Assembly (NCBI GenBank): GCA_032464575.1
Contig: JAWDKM010000003.1
Location: 124,001 to 188,000 of the forward strand
Reading direction: 5' to 3'
DNA from: Pontivivens sp032464575
Lineage (GTDB): Bacteria; Pseudomonadota; Alphaproteobacteria; Rhodobacterales; Rhodobacteraceae
Length of the DNA: 64,000 nt
Shown: piece by piece, positions 25,605-35,173 of the stretch
How positions within the stretch are numbered: the first letter of the stretch is position 1
How the letters are laid out: each line of letters opens with the position of its first letter
Position numbers and translations under genes: made by a program
The notes under the pieces: generated by a model
Database searches by the model: none
Told to the model about the DNA's origin: nothing
Seen by the model: only the letters and a program-made list of their open reading frames with translations

Positions 25605-25672
25605 AAAAGGCGCTGGACACCCCTCGGAGCCTCGTCTAGATACGCCACACCCGAGGGCCAGCCCTCACCCGT

Positions 25673-25747
25673 GCCCGGGTAGCTCAGGGGTAGAGCAGCG
25701 GATTGAAAATCCGCGTGTCGGTGGTTCAAATCCGCCCCCGGGCACCA
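25673..25747 (+). tRNA. tRNA-Phe (anticodon GAA)
   Basis: A 75-base cloverleaf with encoded CCA. The acceptor stem pairs GCCCGGG with CCCGGGC, the D stem is GCTC/GAGC, the anticodon stem GCGGA/TCCGC surrounds loop TTGAAAA, and the T arm contains GGTTCAAATCC. The 3' end is followed by gene-poor DNA and an IS relic, as at many tRNA integration sites, but no second copy of the 3' end was seen. Confidence 0.97.
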
Positions 25748-26085
25748 TTTTCTGTAACGGTTTTCTGCAAGATCTTGAGAGACAGGCGCAAATCGGGCTG
25801 GGCCAAGAAAAGGCTGCGGGATTTGCTACAGTTCTTGTCCTAGCGGTTCGACTGTCGAAGTCGTCGGGTCCAGCTTACGACGGGTGAGTAACGAGCCGGC
25901 TTGCGAAGCGCTATGAAGCGCCCCTCGTTTCGTAGATGCCCGCCTCGTTCGATTTCTGCTGCTCGTTCTGTTGGTGACAGGCGACAACACTTCGTTGTTC
26001 GTGCGATTGCGCTTCGGGTTGCAGGACAGCTGGATACATTCGAACACGTGCTGCCTCGGGGCGTCGCGGGTCAGGCAGGTTCGGC
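25748..26085. other. Gene-free stretch after tRNA-Phe
   Basis: No supported gene or RNA. Short open frames have no codon bias. The sequence leads into the degenerate transposase on the minus strand. Confidence 0.4.
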
Positions 26086-26089
26086 GGCC

Positions 26090-26488
26090 ACACTCGCGCG
26101 CACGGCGGCTCATCGGTTCCCCGCGCCACGCATGGAACCCGCTGACATGAACCCGAAGCACTCGGCACATCGCCCGGACAGAGAACTGCCCGCGATGCTC
26201 GGCGACGAACGCGTACTTCACCTTGCATCCCTGTCGGAACACGCGGTGGCCTTTTGAAGATGTCGCGCTCCTCGGTCACCCCTGCCAGCGCGCGCGTCAA
26301 ACGCCGCTTCTCTGCATCGAGGTCCACGCCGGGCTTCGGCGTCCGATCTCCAGACAGCTTCACCCACTTGTAGAGCAAGTGCGGGCTGACCCCAGCCGTA
26401 GGGATACCTCCTGCACCGAACAGCTCCGTTCCGTGATCCGCGCGACCGCATCCCGCTCGAACTTGCCGCTGTGATTGCTCGTCACCAT
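26090..26488 (-). pseudogene. IS3-family orfA/orfB fragment, frameshifted
   Basis: From ATG 26488, orfA reads SGKFERDAVARITERSCSVQ and continues in a second frame as LLYKWVKLSGDRTPKPGVDL and RALAGVTEERDIFK. orfB starts in a third frame with KYAFVAEHRGQFSVRAMCRV and VHVSGFHAWRGEPMSRRARE, then loses similarity near 26100. This is the usual orfA plus orfB start of IS3-group elements (IS51/IS407-like), with at least one indel and the rest of orfB missing. No inverted repeats were found. Confidence 0.6.
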
Positions 26489-26545
26489 CGTCCCCTCCTC
26501 GGCCAAAAGCAGGGGAGTAGAGCGTCTGCAAATCCAGGGGGCACC

Positions 26546-26640
26546 TCAATCGCGAGATATGAACTCACGGCCATTGCCGCGCCTAATCGTCTTGGGGTAG
26601 GGGCCATTCTCGCTGGTTCCGCCGTCCTCGGGGACGATGC
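26546..26640 (-). pseudogene. Tiny IS3 transposase remnant
   Basis: The minus strand reads GPYPKTIRRGNGREFISRD and then a stop. This matches the third catalytic block of IS3-type orfB (DNGxEFxS with its Glu), with Asp replaced by Gly. It is a second, separate relic directly before the orfA start at 26488. Confidence 0.45.
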
Positions 26641-26771
26641 GTACGTTCTTCGCCCGCACGCTCAGCCGGCGGTTTCTCCAACGTCGTCGTTGCCGGTGTT
26701 CTTGAAGGTCCCATTGGTGGTGACGTCTCGATCGCTTTCGAGCGGTGGATCGCAATGGGCGGGTCCCCGCA

Positions 26772-27806
26772 CTACGCAGACACGTCGGGCGATGGTTGCA
26801 GCCCGCGAAGCACATCGTCCTTGCAGAGTTGGCCGATCAGCGTGTCCGCCTCCATGACGCCGACCGGGCCGTCTGCATCGAGCAGGGTCTCGAAGCACTC
26901 CTGCACCAGCGCGTTCGCTTCCACGGTCACGGGCGTCTCGACGGCCAGCGGTTGCATCAGGTCGCGGGCCCGGAGCACGCCCAGGGGGTTCATGTGCTGC
27001 ACGAAATCGGCAACGTAGTCGTTCTTGGGATCGGTGAAGATGTCCTGCGGCGCGCCGCTCTGGATGATCCGCCCGCCTTCCATGATCGAGATGTGGTTGC
27101 CCAGCTTGAACGCCTCGTCCAGGTCGTGGCTGACGAAGAGGATCGTCCGCTTCAGCCGTTGCTGCAGTTCCAGCAACTCGTCCTGGAGCTTGGTGCGGAT
27201 CAGCGGATCGAGCGCCGAAAAGGGTTCGTCCATCAACAGGATCGGCGCTTCTGTGGCAAAGGCGCGGGCGAGCCCCACGCGTTGCTGCATGCCGCCCGAA
27301 AGCTCTCCCACCTTGCGTTCGGCCCAGTCCGCGAGGCCCACGAGCGCCAGCTGGTCGTCTATCCGCTCGCGCGCTTCCCGCCGTCCGAGCCCCGCAAGTT
27401 CCAGCCCCAACCCGACATTCTCGCGCACGGTGCGCCATGGCAGCAGACCGAACTGCTGGAACACCATGGCCACATGATGCATGCGGATGCGGCGCAAGGT
27501 GGCGGGGTCAGCGTTGGTGACGTCGACCATACGCTGACCGTCATTGACCTCGACTTTGCCGCGGACCACCGGGTTCAGCCCGTTGACAGCACGCAGGAGC
27601 GTCGACTTGCCCGAACCGGACAGGCCCATCAGGACGAGGATCTCGCCCTCCTCGACCGTCAGGCTGCAATCGTGCACGCCGAGAATCTGACCGGTTTCGG
27701 CCTGGATGTCGCCCCGCTCCCGTCCGTCGTCCATCAGGGGCAGCGCGCGCTCCGGATGCCTGCCGAACACGATCGAGACGTTGTCGATCCGGACCGCCGT
27801 ACTCAT
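26772..27806 (-). CDS. choV: Choline/betaine ABC transporter ATPase ChoV
   Basis: A 344-residue ATPase of the ProV/ChoV type. Walker A is LMGLSGSGKSTLLR, the signature LSGGMQQRVGLARA, Walker B ILLMDEPFSALDP, and the switch His is in FVSHDLDEAFKLG. The C-terminal 60 residues are a single short CBS-like regulatory segment. It energises uptake of choline with ChoW and ChoX. Gene order choX-choW-choV on the minus strand; its start overlaps the choW stop by four bases (ATGA). Name based on context with betICBA; it could also serve glycine betaine. Confidence 0.9.
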   Translation of the reverse strand: MSTAVRIDNVSIVFGRHPERALPLMDDGRERGDIQAETGQILGVHDCSLTVEEGEILVLMGLSGSGKSTLLRAVNGLNPVVRGKVEVNDGQRMVDVTNADPATLRRIRMHHVAMVFQQFGLLPWRTVRENVGLGLELAGLGRREARERIDDQLALVGLADWAERKVGELSGGMQQRVGLARAFATEAPILLMDEPFSALDPLIRTKLQDELLELQQRLKRTILFVSHDLDEAFKLGNHISIMEGGRIIQSGAPQDIFTDPKNDYVADFVQHMNPLGVLRARDLMQPLAVETPVTVEANALVQECFETLLDADGPVGVMEADTLIGQLCKDDVLRGLQPSPDVSA

Positions 27807-28639
27807 TTGCGCGTTCCGATGTTCAGCATGCGGTCGAGCATGATCGCGACGACCACGATGACGAAGCCGGACTCGAATCCGAGGCCGGTATTGACCTGGT
27901 TCAGCGCGCGCACGACCGGCACGCCCAGCCCGTCGGCGCCGACCAGTGCCGCGACCACGACCATCGACAGCGACAGCATGATGGTCTGGTTGAGACCGGC
28001 CATGATCTGGGGGAACGCGTAGGGCAGCTCGACCTTGACGAGGGTTTGCGCCGGGGTGGCGCCAAAGGCGGTGGCAGCTTCCAAGAGCGCCTTCGGCGTG
28101 GAGGAAATGCCCAGATATGTCAGCCGGATCGGTGCCGGGACCACGAAGATCACCGTCGCGATCAGCCCGGGCACCATCCCGATCCCGAAGAACACGATGG
28201 CCGGGATCAGGTAGACGAAGGGCGGCAGCGTCTGCATCAGGTCGAGCACTGGCCTGAGGTAGCTGTAGAACGCCGGACGATGCGCCGCGTAGATTCCGAT
28301 CGGCACGCCGATCGCCATGCAGACAAGGCAGGCAGAGAGGACAAGCGTGAGGCTCTCGGTCGTTTCCTCCCAGTAGCCCTGATTCAGAATGAACAGGAAC
28401 CCGAGGAACACGAAGAGCGCCGTCTTCCAGTTACGCTGCAGCGCGTAGGTAATCGCCACGAAGGCGAGCACTACGATCAGCGGGTGCGGACCCTGAAGCA
28501 CCCACAGGATGCCGTCGATCATGGCCTCCATGAGGTCCGACAAGGCATCCAGTGCGAAATCGCCGTGGTCGCGCACCCAGTCGAACACGGCGCTCGCGGC
28601 GTCGCCCACTGGAATCTTGTTGTTGGTCAGCCATTCCAC
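27803..28639 (-). CDS. choW: Choline ABC transporter permease ChoW
   Basis: A 278-residue permease with about six helices and the EAA-type cytoplasmic loop (KALLEAATAFGATPAQTL). The N-terminal 50 residues (VGDAASAVFDWVRDHGDFAL) resemble ProW/ChoW leaders. Forms the membrane channel of the ChoXWV importer. It lies 96 bases downstream of choX and overlaps choV. Confidence 0.9.
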   Translation of the reverse strand: MEWLTNNKIPVGDAASAVFDWVRDHGDFALDALSDLMEAMIDGILWVLQGPHPLIVVLAFVAITYALQRNWKTALFVFLGFLFILNQGYWEETTESLTLVLSACLVCMAIGVPIGIYAAHRPAFYSYLRPVLDLMQTLPPFVYLIPAIVFFGIGMVPGLIATVIFVVPAPIRLTYLGISSTPKALLEAATAFGATPAQTLVKVELPYAFPQIMAGLNQTIMLSLSMVVVAALVGADGLGVPVVRALNQVNTGLGFESGFVIVVVAIMLDRMLNIGTRK

Positions 28640-28735
28640 GGCACCGGTCCCTCCTTGTCGGTCGCGTTCTCTTCAGCGCCTTGCGGAGGCGCGTTTCGAT
28701 GCGCCGCCCGACATTCGCAGGCGGCGCCTCGACGC

Positions 28736-29650
28736 CTAGAGGCCCAGATACGCGCGCACCGCCGGCAGGCCGTCCTCGCCCTCCAAGGTCGTCACGCCAT
28801 CCAGCCATGCGTCCAGGACCTGCGCGTTTTCCTTCAGCCAGGCCTCGGTTGCGTCGGCGGGGTCCGCGCCTTCGTCCAGGATCTGGCCCATGATGAGGTT
28901 TTCCATCTCCAGCGTGAAATCCATGTTGGAGAAGAGCGTGCCGAGGTTGGGGCATTCCTCGGAGAAGCCTGCCCGTGTGACCGTGTGCACCACGCCCTCG
29001 CCGCCGAAGAAATCCTCGCCACCGGGCAGGTACCTCAGGTCGAAGTTGGAGTTCATCGGGTGGGGCTCCCAGCCGAGGAACACGACGTGCTCGTTGTCTT
29101 CGACCGCGCGGGCGACCTGCGCGAGCATCCCCTGTTCGGAGCTTTCGACCACCTCGAAATTGCCGAGGCCGTGCGTGTCCTCCTCGGTCAGGGTGACGAG
29201 GTAGGCGTTGCCCTCGTTGCCGGGTTCGATGCCGTAGATCTTCTCATCGAGTTCGTCCGCGAAACTGGAGATATCCGCAAAGCTCTGCAGACCAGCGTCC
29301 CATGTGTAGGTCGGCACCGCGAGGGTGTACTTGGTGCCCTCCAGGTTGACGTTGATCTGCTCGATCTCGCCGCTTTCGAGGTATGGGGTGATGACGCTGG
29401 TCTGCGCCGGCATCCAGTTCCCCAGAAACACGTCGATATCGTCACCTTCCAGCGAGGCGAAGGTCACGGGCACCGACAGCACCTTGACGTCCACCTCATA
29501 GCCCAAGCCATCGAGCACGTGCCCGGCAGTGGCGGTGGTGGTTGTGATGTCGGTCCAGCCGACATCGGACATCACGACGGTCTCGCAATCGGCCAGCGCG
29601 GCGCCTGCCGTGACGAGGGCAAGCACGGATGCTGCGGACATCAGTCTCAT
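28736..29650 (-). CDS. choX: Choline-binding periplasmic protein ChoX
   Basis: A 304-residue substrate-binding protein with signal peptide RLMSAASVLALVTAGAALA and mature start DCETVVMSDVGWTDI. The fold is the OpuAC/ProX type; VFLGNWMPAQTS, YTWDAGLQSF and FLGWEPHPMNSNFDLRYL supply Trp/Tyr residues typical of the aromatic box that holds the choline ammonium group. Start at ATG 29650 with AGGGAA upstream; an open frame extends to 29698 but would spoil the signal peptide. Divergent from betI, with a BetI-like operator 32-53 bases upstream of its start. Confidence 0.92.
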   Translation of the reverse strand: MRLMSAASVLALVTAGAALADCETVVMSDVGWTDITTTTATAGHVLDGLGYEVDVKVLSVPVTFASLEGDDIDVFLGNWMPAQTSVITPYLESGEIEQINVNLEGTKYTLAVPTYTWDAGLQSFADISSFADELDEKIYGIEPGNEGNAYLVTLTEEDTHGLGNFEVVESSEQGMLAQVARAVEDNEHVVFLGWEPHPMNSNFDLRYLPGGEDFFGGEGVVHTVTRAGFSEECPNLGTLFSNMDFTLEMENLIMGQILDEGADPADATEAWLKENAQVLDAWLDGVTTLEGEDGLPAVRAYLGL

Positions 29651-29681
29651 GGCATTTCCCTGTTGTGTTCGATCTGGATTT

Positions 29682-29703
29682 ATTGATTGACCAGTCAAAC
29701 AAT
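29682..29703. promoter_or_regulatory. BetI-like operator between choX and betI
   Basis: A 22-bp imperfect palindrome ATTGATTGACC/AGTCAAACAAT with 9 of 11 positions paired, in the 100-base gap between the divergent choX and betI genes. Known BetI boxes have the same TTGATTGA...TCAA character. Binding would repress both directions until choline is present. Confidence 0.6.
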
Positions 29704-29750
29704 GGCTGGTTAGGTCCGCATTGCAATCATTTTCTCAGAGTCGGCCCGGG

Positions 29751-30323
29751 ATGAATGTCCAACCGCAACGCAGGGCGGAACTGATCGAGGCGACGATCCG
29801 CGAGATCGGCGCGGCGGGCTCGCTTTCGGTGACCGTGGGTCAGGTCTCCAAGCGCGCGGGTGTCTCCTCCGCACTCGCGTTTCACTACTTCGGCGACAAG
29901 GACCGGCTGTTCCTGGCCGCGATGCGCCATATTCTCACGGTCTACGGCGAGGAGGTTCGACTGGCCTTGGCCTCGGCCGACTGCCCCCGCGCACGGCTCG
30001 AGAAGCTGATCCATGCCAGTTTCAGCCCGACCAGTTGCACCCGTGACGTCGTCGCCGCCTGGCTCAACTTCTATGTCCTCGCGCACCGCTCACCCGATGC
30101 GCGCCGGTTGCTTGTGGTCTACCATCGGCGGCTGCATTCCAACCTGGTTCATGACCTGCGCCCGCTGGTCGGTGACGCAGCGCCCGGCATCGCGCGGCGG
30201 CTCGCGGCCCTGATCGACGGCATCTATCTGCGCTTCGCCCATCACACCTCGGACGAGCCGGTCGACAGCGCCGCCGCGCATGTGCTCGCCGCGCTCGACA
30301 ACGAGTTGAGAGCGTGTGGATGA
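29751..30323 (+). CDS. betI: TetR-family repressor BetI
   Basis: A 190-residue TetR-type regulator. The N-terminal helix-turn-helix is SVTVGQVSKRAGVSSALAFH with YFGDKDRLFLAAMR after it, and the ligand domain matches BetI (ARLEKLIHASFSP, AAWLNFYVLAHRSPDARRLL, LIDGIYLRFAHH). It represses choline genes and is relieved by choline. Start ATG 29751 chosen; a TTG at 29721 is less likely. The stop overlaps the betC ATG (ATGA), so betI-betC-betB-betA form one operon. Confidence 0.92.
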   Translation: MNVQPQRRAELIEATIREIGAAGSLSVTVGQVSKRAGVSSALAFHYFGDKDRLFLAAMRHILTVYGEEVRLALASADCPRARLEKLIHASFSPTSCTRDVVAAWLNFYVLAHRSPDARRLLVVYHRRLHSNLVHDLRPLVGDAAPGIARRLAALIDGIYLRFAHHTSDEPVDSAAAHVLAALDNELRACG

Positions 30324-31828
30324 CCAGGCCGAACATCCTGATCCTGATGGTCGATCAGTTGAACGGAACGCTGTTCCCGGATGGCCCGGCAGACTGGCTC
30401 TACGCACCGAACCTGCGCCGGCTGGCAGCGCGATCGGTACGCTTCGCGAACACCTACACGGCCTCCCCGCTTTGCGCGCCTGCGCGGGCGAGCTTCATGT
30501 CGGGGGAGCTTCCGTCGGTCACCGGCGTCTACGACAACGCGGCCGAGTTTCCCTCGGACCTGCCGACCTATGCCCACCACCTGCGGCGGGCCGGCTATCA
30601 CACCTGTCTGTCGGGCAAGATGCATTTCGTCGGCCCCGACCAGATGCACGGTTTCGAGGACCGCCTGACCACCGATATCTACCCCGCGGATTTCGGCTGG
30701 ACGCCGGATTACCGCAAGCCCGGAGAGCGGATCAACTGGTGGTACCACAATCTGGGATCCGTCACGGGCGCAGGCGTGGCCGAGATTTCCAACCAGATGG
30801 AGTACGATGATGAGGTCGCCTATTGCGCCGCGCGCAAGCTCTACGACCTTGCGCGGCGTCACGATGACCGGCCCTGGTGCCTGACCGTCAGTTTCACCCA
30901 TCCCCACGACCCCTATCTCGCGCGGCGCAGGTTCTGGGATCTGTACGAGGACTGCGAGCATCTGCTGCCTGAAGTTCCGGCCGTTCCATACGAGGATCAG
31001 GACCCTCATTCGCAGCGCATCTTCGATGCGAACGATTGGCGCAGCTATGAGATCTCCGATGAGGACATCCGCCGCGCGCGTCGTGCCTACTTCGCCAACA
31101 TCTCCTATCTTGACGAGAAGATCGGCGAGTTCCTCGATATCCTCGAGGCGACGGATCAGGAGGCGGTGATCCTCTTCGTGTCGGACCACGGCGACATGCT
31201 GGGCGAGCGTGGCCTCTGGTTCAAAATGAGTTTCTACGAAGGCTCGTCGCGCGTGCCGATGATGATCTGCGCACCGGGCATGGACGCGCGCCGGGTCGAT
31301 CAGCCGGTATCGACCATCGACGTCTGTCCGACGCTGTGCGACCTCGCCGGCATCAGCATGGAGGAGGTGGCCCCCTGGACCGCCGGTCAGAGCCTCGTTC
31401 CCGTCGCGGCCGGAACCGAACAGCGCGGTGAGGTGCCGATGGAGTACGCCGCCGAGGGCTCGTATGCCCCGCTCGTGGCGCTGCGCGAGGGGCGTTACAA
31501 GTACACGCGCTGCTCTCTCGATCCCGAGCAGCTCTTCGACCTCGACGCCGACCCGCACGAACTGACCAACCTTGCCTGCGACCCGGCCCATGCCGAAGCG
31601 CTCGCCCGTTTTCGCGAGAAGGCGGATGCGCGCTGGGACCTCGACCGGTTCGACGCAGCGGTGCGCAAGAGCCAGGCACGGCGCTGGGTCGTCTACGAGG
31701 CGCTCAGGAACGGCGCCTACTTTCCATGGGATTATCAGCCGCTGCAGCAGGCCAGCGACCGCTTCATGCGCAACCACATGGACCTGAACGCGGTCGAGTC
31801 TCGCGCGCGCTATCCCCGCGGCGACTGA
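30320..31828 (+). CDS. betC: Choline sulfatase BetC
   Basis: A 502-residue type I sulfatase that releases choline from choline-O-sulfate. The sulfatase motif C52-A-P-A-R is present in TASPLCAPARASFMSG, with Cys converted to formylglycine in the active enzyme. NILILMVDQLNG holds the calcium-binding Asp, and FVSDHGDMLGERGLWFKMSF is the second metal site. Length is as usual. It is translationally coupled to betI. Presence means that choline-O-sulfate, abundant in marine algae and plants, can feed betaine synthesis. Confidence 0.94.
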   Translation: MTRPNILILMVDQLNGTLFPDGPADWLYAPNLRRLAARSVRFANTYTASPLCAPARASFMSGELPSVTGVYDNAAEFPSDLPTYAHHLRRAGYHTCLSGKMHFVGPDQMHGFEDRLTTDIYPADFGWTPDYRKPGERINWWYHNLGSVTGAGVAEISNQMEYDDEVAYCAARKLYDLARRHDDRPWCLTVSFTHPHDPYLARRRFWDLYEDCEHLLPEVPAVPYEDQDPHSQRIFDANDWRSYEISDEDIRRARRAYFANISYLDEKIGEFLDILEATDQEAVILFVSDHGDMLGERGLWFKMSFYEGSSRVPMMICAPGMDARRVDQPVSTIDVCPTLCDLAGISMEEVAPWTAGQSLVPVAAGTEQRGEVPMEYAAEGSYAPLVALREGRYKYTRCSLDPEQLFDLDADPHELTNLACDPAHAEALARFREKADARWDLDRFDAAVRKSQARRWVVYEALRNGAYFPWDYQPLQQASDRFMRNHMDLNAVESRARYPRGD

Positions 31829-31846
31829 AGCCCGATTGGAACGGAC

Positions 31847-33304
31847 ATGACCCACGACACGCAGCCCACCGCGAGCCACTACGTGGACGGCGCCTATCTG
31901 GAGGACCGTGAAGGCACCGAGATGGCCGTGATCTTTCCTGCAACCGGCGAGCGGATCGCGATCATGCATGAAGCGACAGCCAAGATCATCGACCGGGCGC
32001 TGGACGCGGCTGCGGCGGCGCAAGCCGATTGGGCGCGCAGGCCGGGGCGCGAGAGGGGCCGGGTGCTGATCCGGGCCGCCGAGATCATGCGCGCGCGCAA
32101 CCGCGATCTCTCGATCCTCGAGACATACGACACCGGCAAGCCCCTGCAGGAGACGCTCGTGGCCGATGCGACGAGCGGGGCCGACGCGCTGGAGTATTTC
32201 GGCGGCCTCGCAGGCAGCCTGACCGGCGAGCACATCCCGCTGGGCACCGACTGGGCCTACACGGTGCGCGAGCCGCTGGGCGTCTGCGTGGGTATCGGCG
32301 CATGGAACTATCCGACCCAAATCGCCTGCTGGAAGGCGGCCCCGGCGCTCGCCTGTGGCAATGCGATGGTTTTCAAACCTTCGGAAACCACGCCGCTGTC
32401 AGCGCTGAAGGTCGCGGAGATCCTCACGGAGGCCGGCGCGCCGCCGGGGCTGTTCAACGTCGTGCAGGGCGCCGGAGCGGTTGGCGCGGCACTGGTCACC
32501 GATCCGCGCGTGGCGAAGGTGTCGCTCACCGGATCGGTCCCCACCGGGCGCAAGGTCTATGCCGCCGCGGCGGCCCGGATGAAGCACGTGACGATGGAAC
32601 TCGGCGGCAAGTCGCCTCTCCTGGTCTTCGACGATGCCGATCTAGATAATGCCGTAGGGGGCGCGATCCTCGGCAATTTTTATTCGTCCGGTCAGATCTG
32701 TTCCAACGGCACCCGCGTCTTCGTTCAGCGCGGGATCAAGGATGCGTTTCTGTCACGGCTCACGGAACGGATATCCCACGCTGTTGTCGGCGACCCTCTC
32801 GATGAGAGGACGGATTTCGGCCCGCTGGTCAGCGAGGCGCAACTGGATACCGTGCTCGGCTACATCGCAAAAGGAAGGGAGGAGGGCGCACGCCTCGTCA
32901 CCGGCGGCGCGCGTCTGGACCGCAATGGCTTCTACGTCGCGCCCACTGTCTTCGCCGACGTGACAGACGACATGATCATAGCGCGCGAGGAGATATTCGG
33001 ACCCGTAATGGCCGTCCTGGACTTCGACCACGTGGACGACGCGATCGAACGCGCCAATGCAACCGAGTTCGGCTTGTCCGCAGGCGTCTTCACCCGCGAT
33101 CTGACCCGTGCGCACCGCGTGATCGGTGCGCTCCGCGCCGGCACCTGCTTCATCAATTCCTACAACGATGCGCCGGTGGAGATGCCCTTCGGCGGCGTCA
33201 AGATGTCGGGCTTGGGGCGGGAGAACGCCCGCGCCGCGATCGAGCATTACAGCCAGCTGAAGTCCGTCTACGTCCGCATGGGCGACGTCGAAGCGCCGTT
33301 CTGA
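31847..33304 (+). CDS. betB: Betaine aldehyde dehydrogenase BetB
   Basis: A 485-residue NAD(P)-dependent aldehyde dehydrogenase that oxidises betaine aldehyde to glycine betaine. Key pieces are VFKPSETTPLSALKVAEIL, VSLTGSVPTGRKVY, the catalytic glutamate region VTMELGGKSPLLVFDDADLD and the nucleophile Cys in SSGQICSNGTRVFVQ. GIGAWNYPTQIACWKAAPAL is characteristic of BetB. It sits 18 bases after betC; its stop shares a base with the betA ATG (TGATG). Confidence 0.95.
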   Translation: MTHDTQPTASHYVDGAYLEDREGTEMAVIFPATGERIAIMHEATAKIIDRALDAAAAAQADWARRPGRERGRVLIRAAEIMRARNRDLSILETYDTGKPLQETLVADATSGADALEYFGGLAGSLTGEHIPLGTDWAYTVREPLGVCVGIGAWNYPTQIACWKAAPALACGNAMVFKPSETTPLSALKVAEILTEAGAPPGLFNVVQGAGAVGAALVTDPRVAKVSLTGSVPTGRKVYAAAAARMKHVTMELGGKSPLLVFDDADLDNAVGGAILGNFYSSGQICSNGTRVFVQRGIKDAFLSRLTERISHAVVGDPLDERTDFGPLVSEAQLDTVLGYIAKGREEGARLVTGGARLDRNGFYVAPTVFADVTDDMIIAREEIFGPVMAVLDFDHVDDAIERANATEFGLSAGVFTRDLTRAHRVIGALRAGTCFINSYNDAPVEMPFGGVKMSGLGRENARAAIEHYSQLKSVYVRMGDVEAPF

Positions 33305-34962
33305 TGCAGGCGGAGTATGTCATCGTCGGCGCGGGCAGCGCTGGCTGCGCGATGGCCGGTCGGCTGAGCGAGGCGGGCAAACGCGTGCTCGTGATCGAAC
33401 ATGGCGGTTCCGATTTCGGGCCCCTGATCCAGATGCCGGGGGCGCTGTCCTACCCCATGAACATGAGCCGCTACGATTGGGGCTACCGGACGGAGCCCGA
33501 GCCGCATCTGGGCGGCCGCCGCCTCGCCTGCCCGCGCGGCAAGGTCATCGGCGGATCCTCTTCCATTAACGGGATGATCTACGTGCGTGGACATGCGCGC
33601 GACTACGACCACTGGCGTGATCAGGGGGCCGACGGCTGGGGTTACTCGGACGTGCTGCCCTACTTCCTGCGGATGGAGCAGTGGCACGACGGCGGGCACG
33701 GCGGCGACCCGTCGTGGCGCGGCACGGACGGCCCGCTGCATGTCACCCGCGGCAAGCGCGACAATCCGCTGACCTTGGCCTTTGTCGAGGCTGGTCGGCA
33801 GGCGGGCTACCCGGTGACAGGCGACTACAACGGCGAACAGCAGGAGGGGTTCGGCCCCTTCGACATGACGGTGTGGAAGGGGAACCGCTGGTCCGCAGCC
33901 AGAGCGTATCTCCGACCTGCGCTGCAGCGCCCGAACTGCGAGGTCGTCCGTGCCTTCGCACGGCGCGTGGTGATCGAGCATGGACGTGCCGTGGGTGTCG
34001 AGGTCGAACGGGCCGGCCGCATAGAGACGATCCGGGCGGAGACCGAGGTCATCCTCGCGGCCTCCTCCATCAACTCGCCGAAGCTCCTGATGCTGTCGGG
34101 CATCGGCCCCGCGGCGCATCTGGCCGAACACGGCATCGACGTGATCGCCGACCGGCCCGGCGTGGGCCGGAACCTGCAGGACCATCTGGAACTCTACATC
34201 CAGGCCGCCTCGAGCCGCCCGGTCAGCTTGTTTCGCTACTGGAACCTCCTGGGCAAGGCCTATGTCGGCGCAAGGTGGCTGTTGAGCAAAACCGGTCCCG
34301 GCGCCTCGAACCAGTTCGAGAGTGCGGCCTTCATCCGTTCGGCAGCCGGGGTGGAGTATCCCGACATCCAGTACCACTTCCTTCCGCTCGCCGTGCGCTA
34401 CGACGGCCAGGTAGCGGCCGAGGGACACGGCTTTCAGGCCCATGTCGGTCCGATGCGCAGCCGCTCGCGCGGGCATGTCACCCTGCGCTCGGCCGACCCG
34501 GCCGATCCGCCGCGCATCCTCTTCAACTACATGAGCCACGAGAAGGACTGGGCCGATTTCCGCACCTGCATCCGACTGACCCGCGAGCTTTTCGCGCAGG
34601 AGGCGTTCGCGCCCTATTTCAAGAAGGAGATCCAGCCCGGGGCCGAGCTTCAAAGCGACGAGCAGCTCGACGATTTCATTCGCGAGCATGTCGAAAGCGC
34701 CTATCACCCCTGCGGCACCGCACGCATGGGGCGGCGCGACGACCCGACGGCCGTTGTCGACCCGCAAGCCCGCGTCATCGGGGTTGAGCGCTTGCGCCTC
34801 GCCGACAGTTCGATCTTTCCACGCATTACCAACGGCAACCTCAACGCCCCGTCCATCATGGTCGGCGAAAAGGTCGCGGACAGCATCCTGGCGCGGCCGC
34901 CGTTGCTACCCGACAACCGCATCTCATGGATAAATCCCAACTGGCGAGACGCGCAGCGCTAG
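33304..34962 (+). CDS. betA: Choline dehydrogenase BetA
   Basis: A 552-residue GMC flavoprotein that oxidises choline to betaine aldehyde at the membrane. FAD binding: YVIVGAGSAGCAMAGRLSEA and the GMC signature GGSSSINGMIYVRGHARDYD; the catalytic His is in SAYHPCGTARMG and the C-terminal His/Asn block in NLNAPSIMVGEKVAD. Last gene of the bet operon. Its 3' end is followed by an inverted repeat and then by an IS element. Confidence 0.95.
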   Translation: MQAEYVIVGAGSAGCAMAGRLSEAGKRVLVIEHGGSDFGPLIQMPGALSYPMNMSRYDWGYRTEPEPHLGGRRLACPRGKVIGGSSSINGMIYVRGHARDYDHWRDQGADGWGYSDVLPYFLRMEQWHDGGHGGDPSWRGTDGPLHVTRGKRDNPLTLAFVEAGRQAGYPVTGDYNGEQQEGFGPFDMTVWKGNRWSAARAYLRPALQRPNCEVVRAFARRVVIEHGRAVGVEVERAGRIETIRAETEVILAASSINSPKLLMLSGIGPAAHLAEHGIDVIADRPGVGRNLQDHLELYIQAASSRPVSLFRYWNLLGKAYVGARWLLSKTGPGASNQFESAAFIRSAAGVEYPDIQYHFLPLAVRYDGQVAAEGHGFQAHVGPMRSRSRGHVTLRSADPADPPRILFNYMSHEKDWADFRTCIRLTRELFAQEAFAPYFKKEIQPGAELQSDEQLDDFIREHVESAYHPCGTARMGRRDDPTAVVDPQARVIGVERLRLADSSIFPRITNGNLNAPSIMVGEKVADSILARPPLLPDNRISWINPNWRDAQR

Positions 34963-34996
34963 GTGCTTGATCCGAAGGTTTGATAATTCTGTGAAG

Positions 34997-35052
34997 CCGG
35001 ATCTCGTGCAGTCCTTCCGCCACGCCTCCGGCTTTCGACAGTCGAGATCCGG
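34997..35052. repeat. Inverted repeat after betA
   Basis: Perfect 10-bp arms CCGGATCTCG (34997-35006) and CGAGATCCGG (35043-35052) separated by 36 bases, 35 bases after the betA stop. May fold as a large hairpin that ends the bet transcript or may be a residue of an insertion. Confidence 0.4.
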
Positions 35053-35173
35053 TCATGAACAGAGTCCATCGTCCGCTCCAGCCGCCTCCTGCCGGTTATC
35101 GTGCAGGTCGGCCCTCACCCGTCGCTCGGGATGGTCGTTTCTCAGCCGCGGAGCTGGCTCGCCATAGTGGAGT

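Noticed and set aside
24364..25620. 418-residue minus-strand open frame across the RNase gene
   Set aside because: Antisense to RNase E/G and yacG; Arg/Gly/His-rich with no motif.
25880..25897. Sequence resembling the GACGGGTGAGTAAC box of 16S rRNA
   Set aside because: Only about 14 bases match and the surroundings do not resemble rRNA; coincidence.
25673..26640. tRNA-Phe as attachment site for the mobile island
   Set aside because: The 3' end of the tRNA is not repeated elsewhere in the window and no integrase lies beside it.
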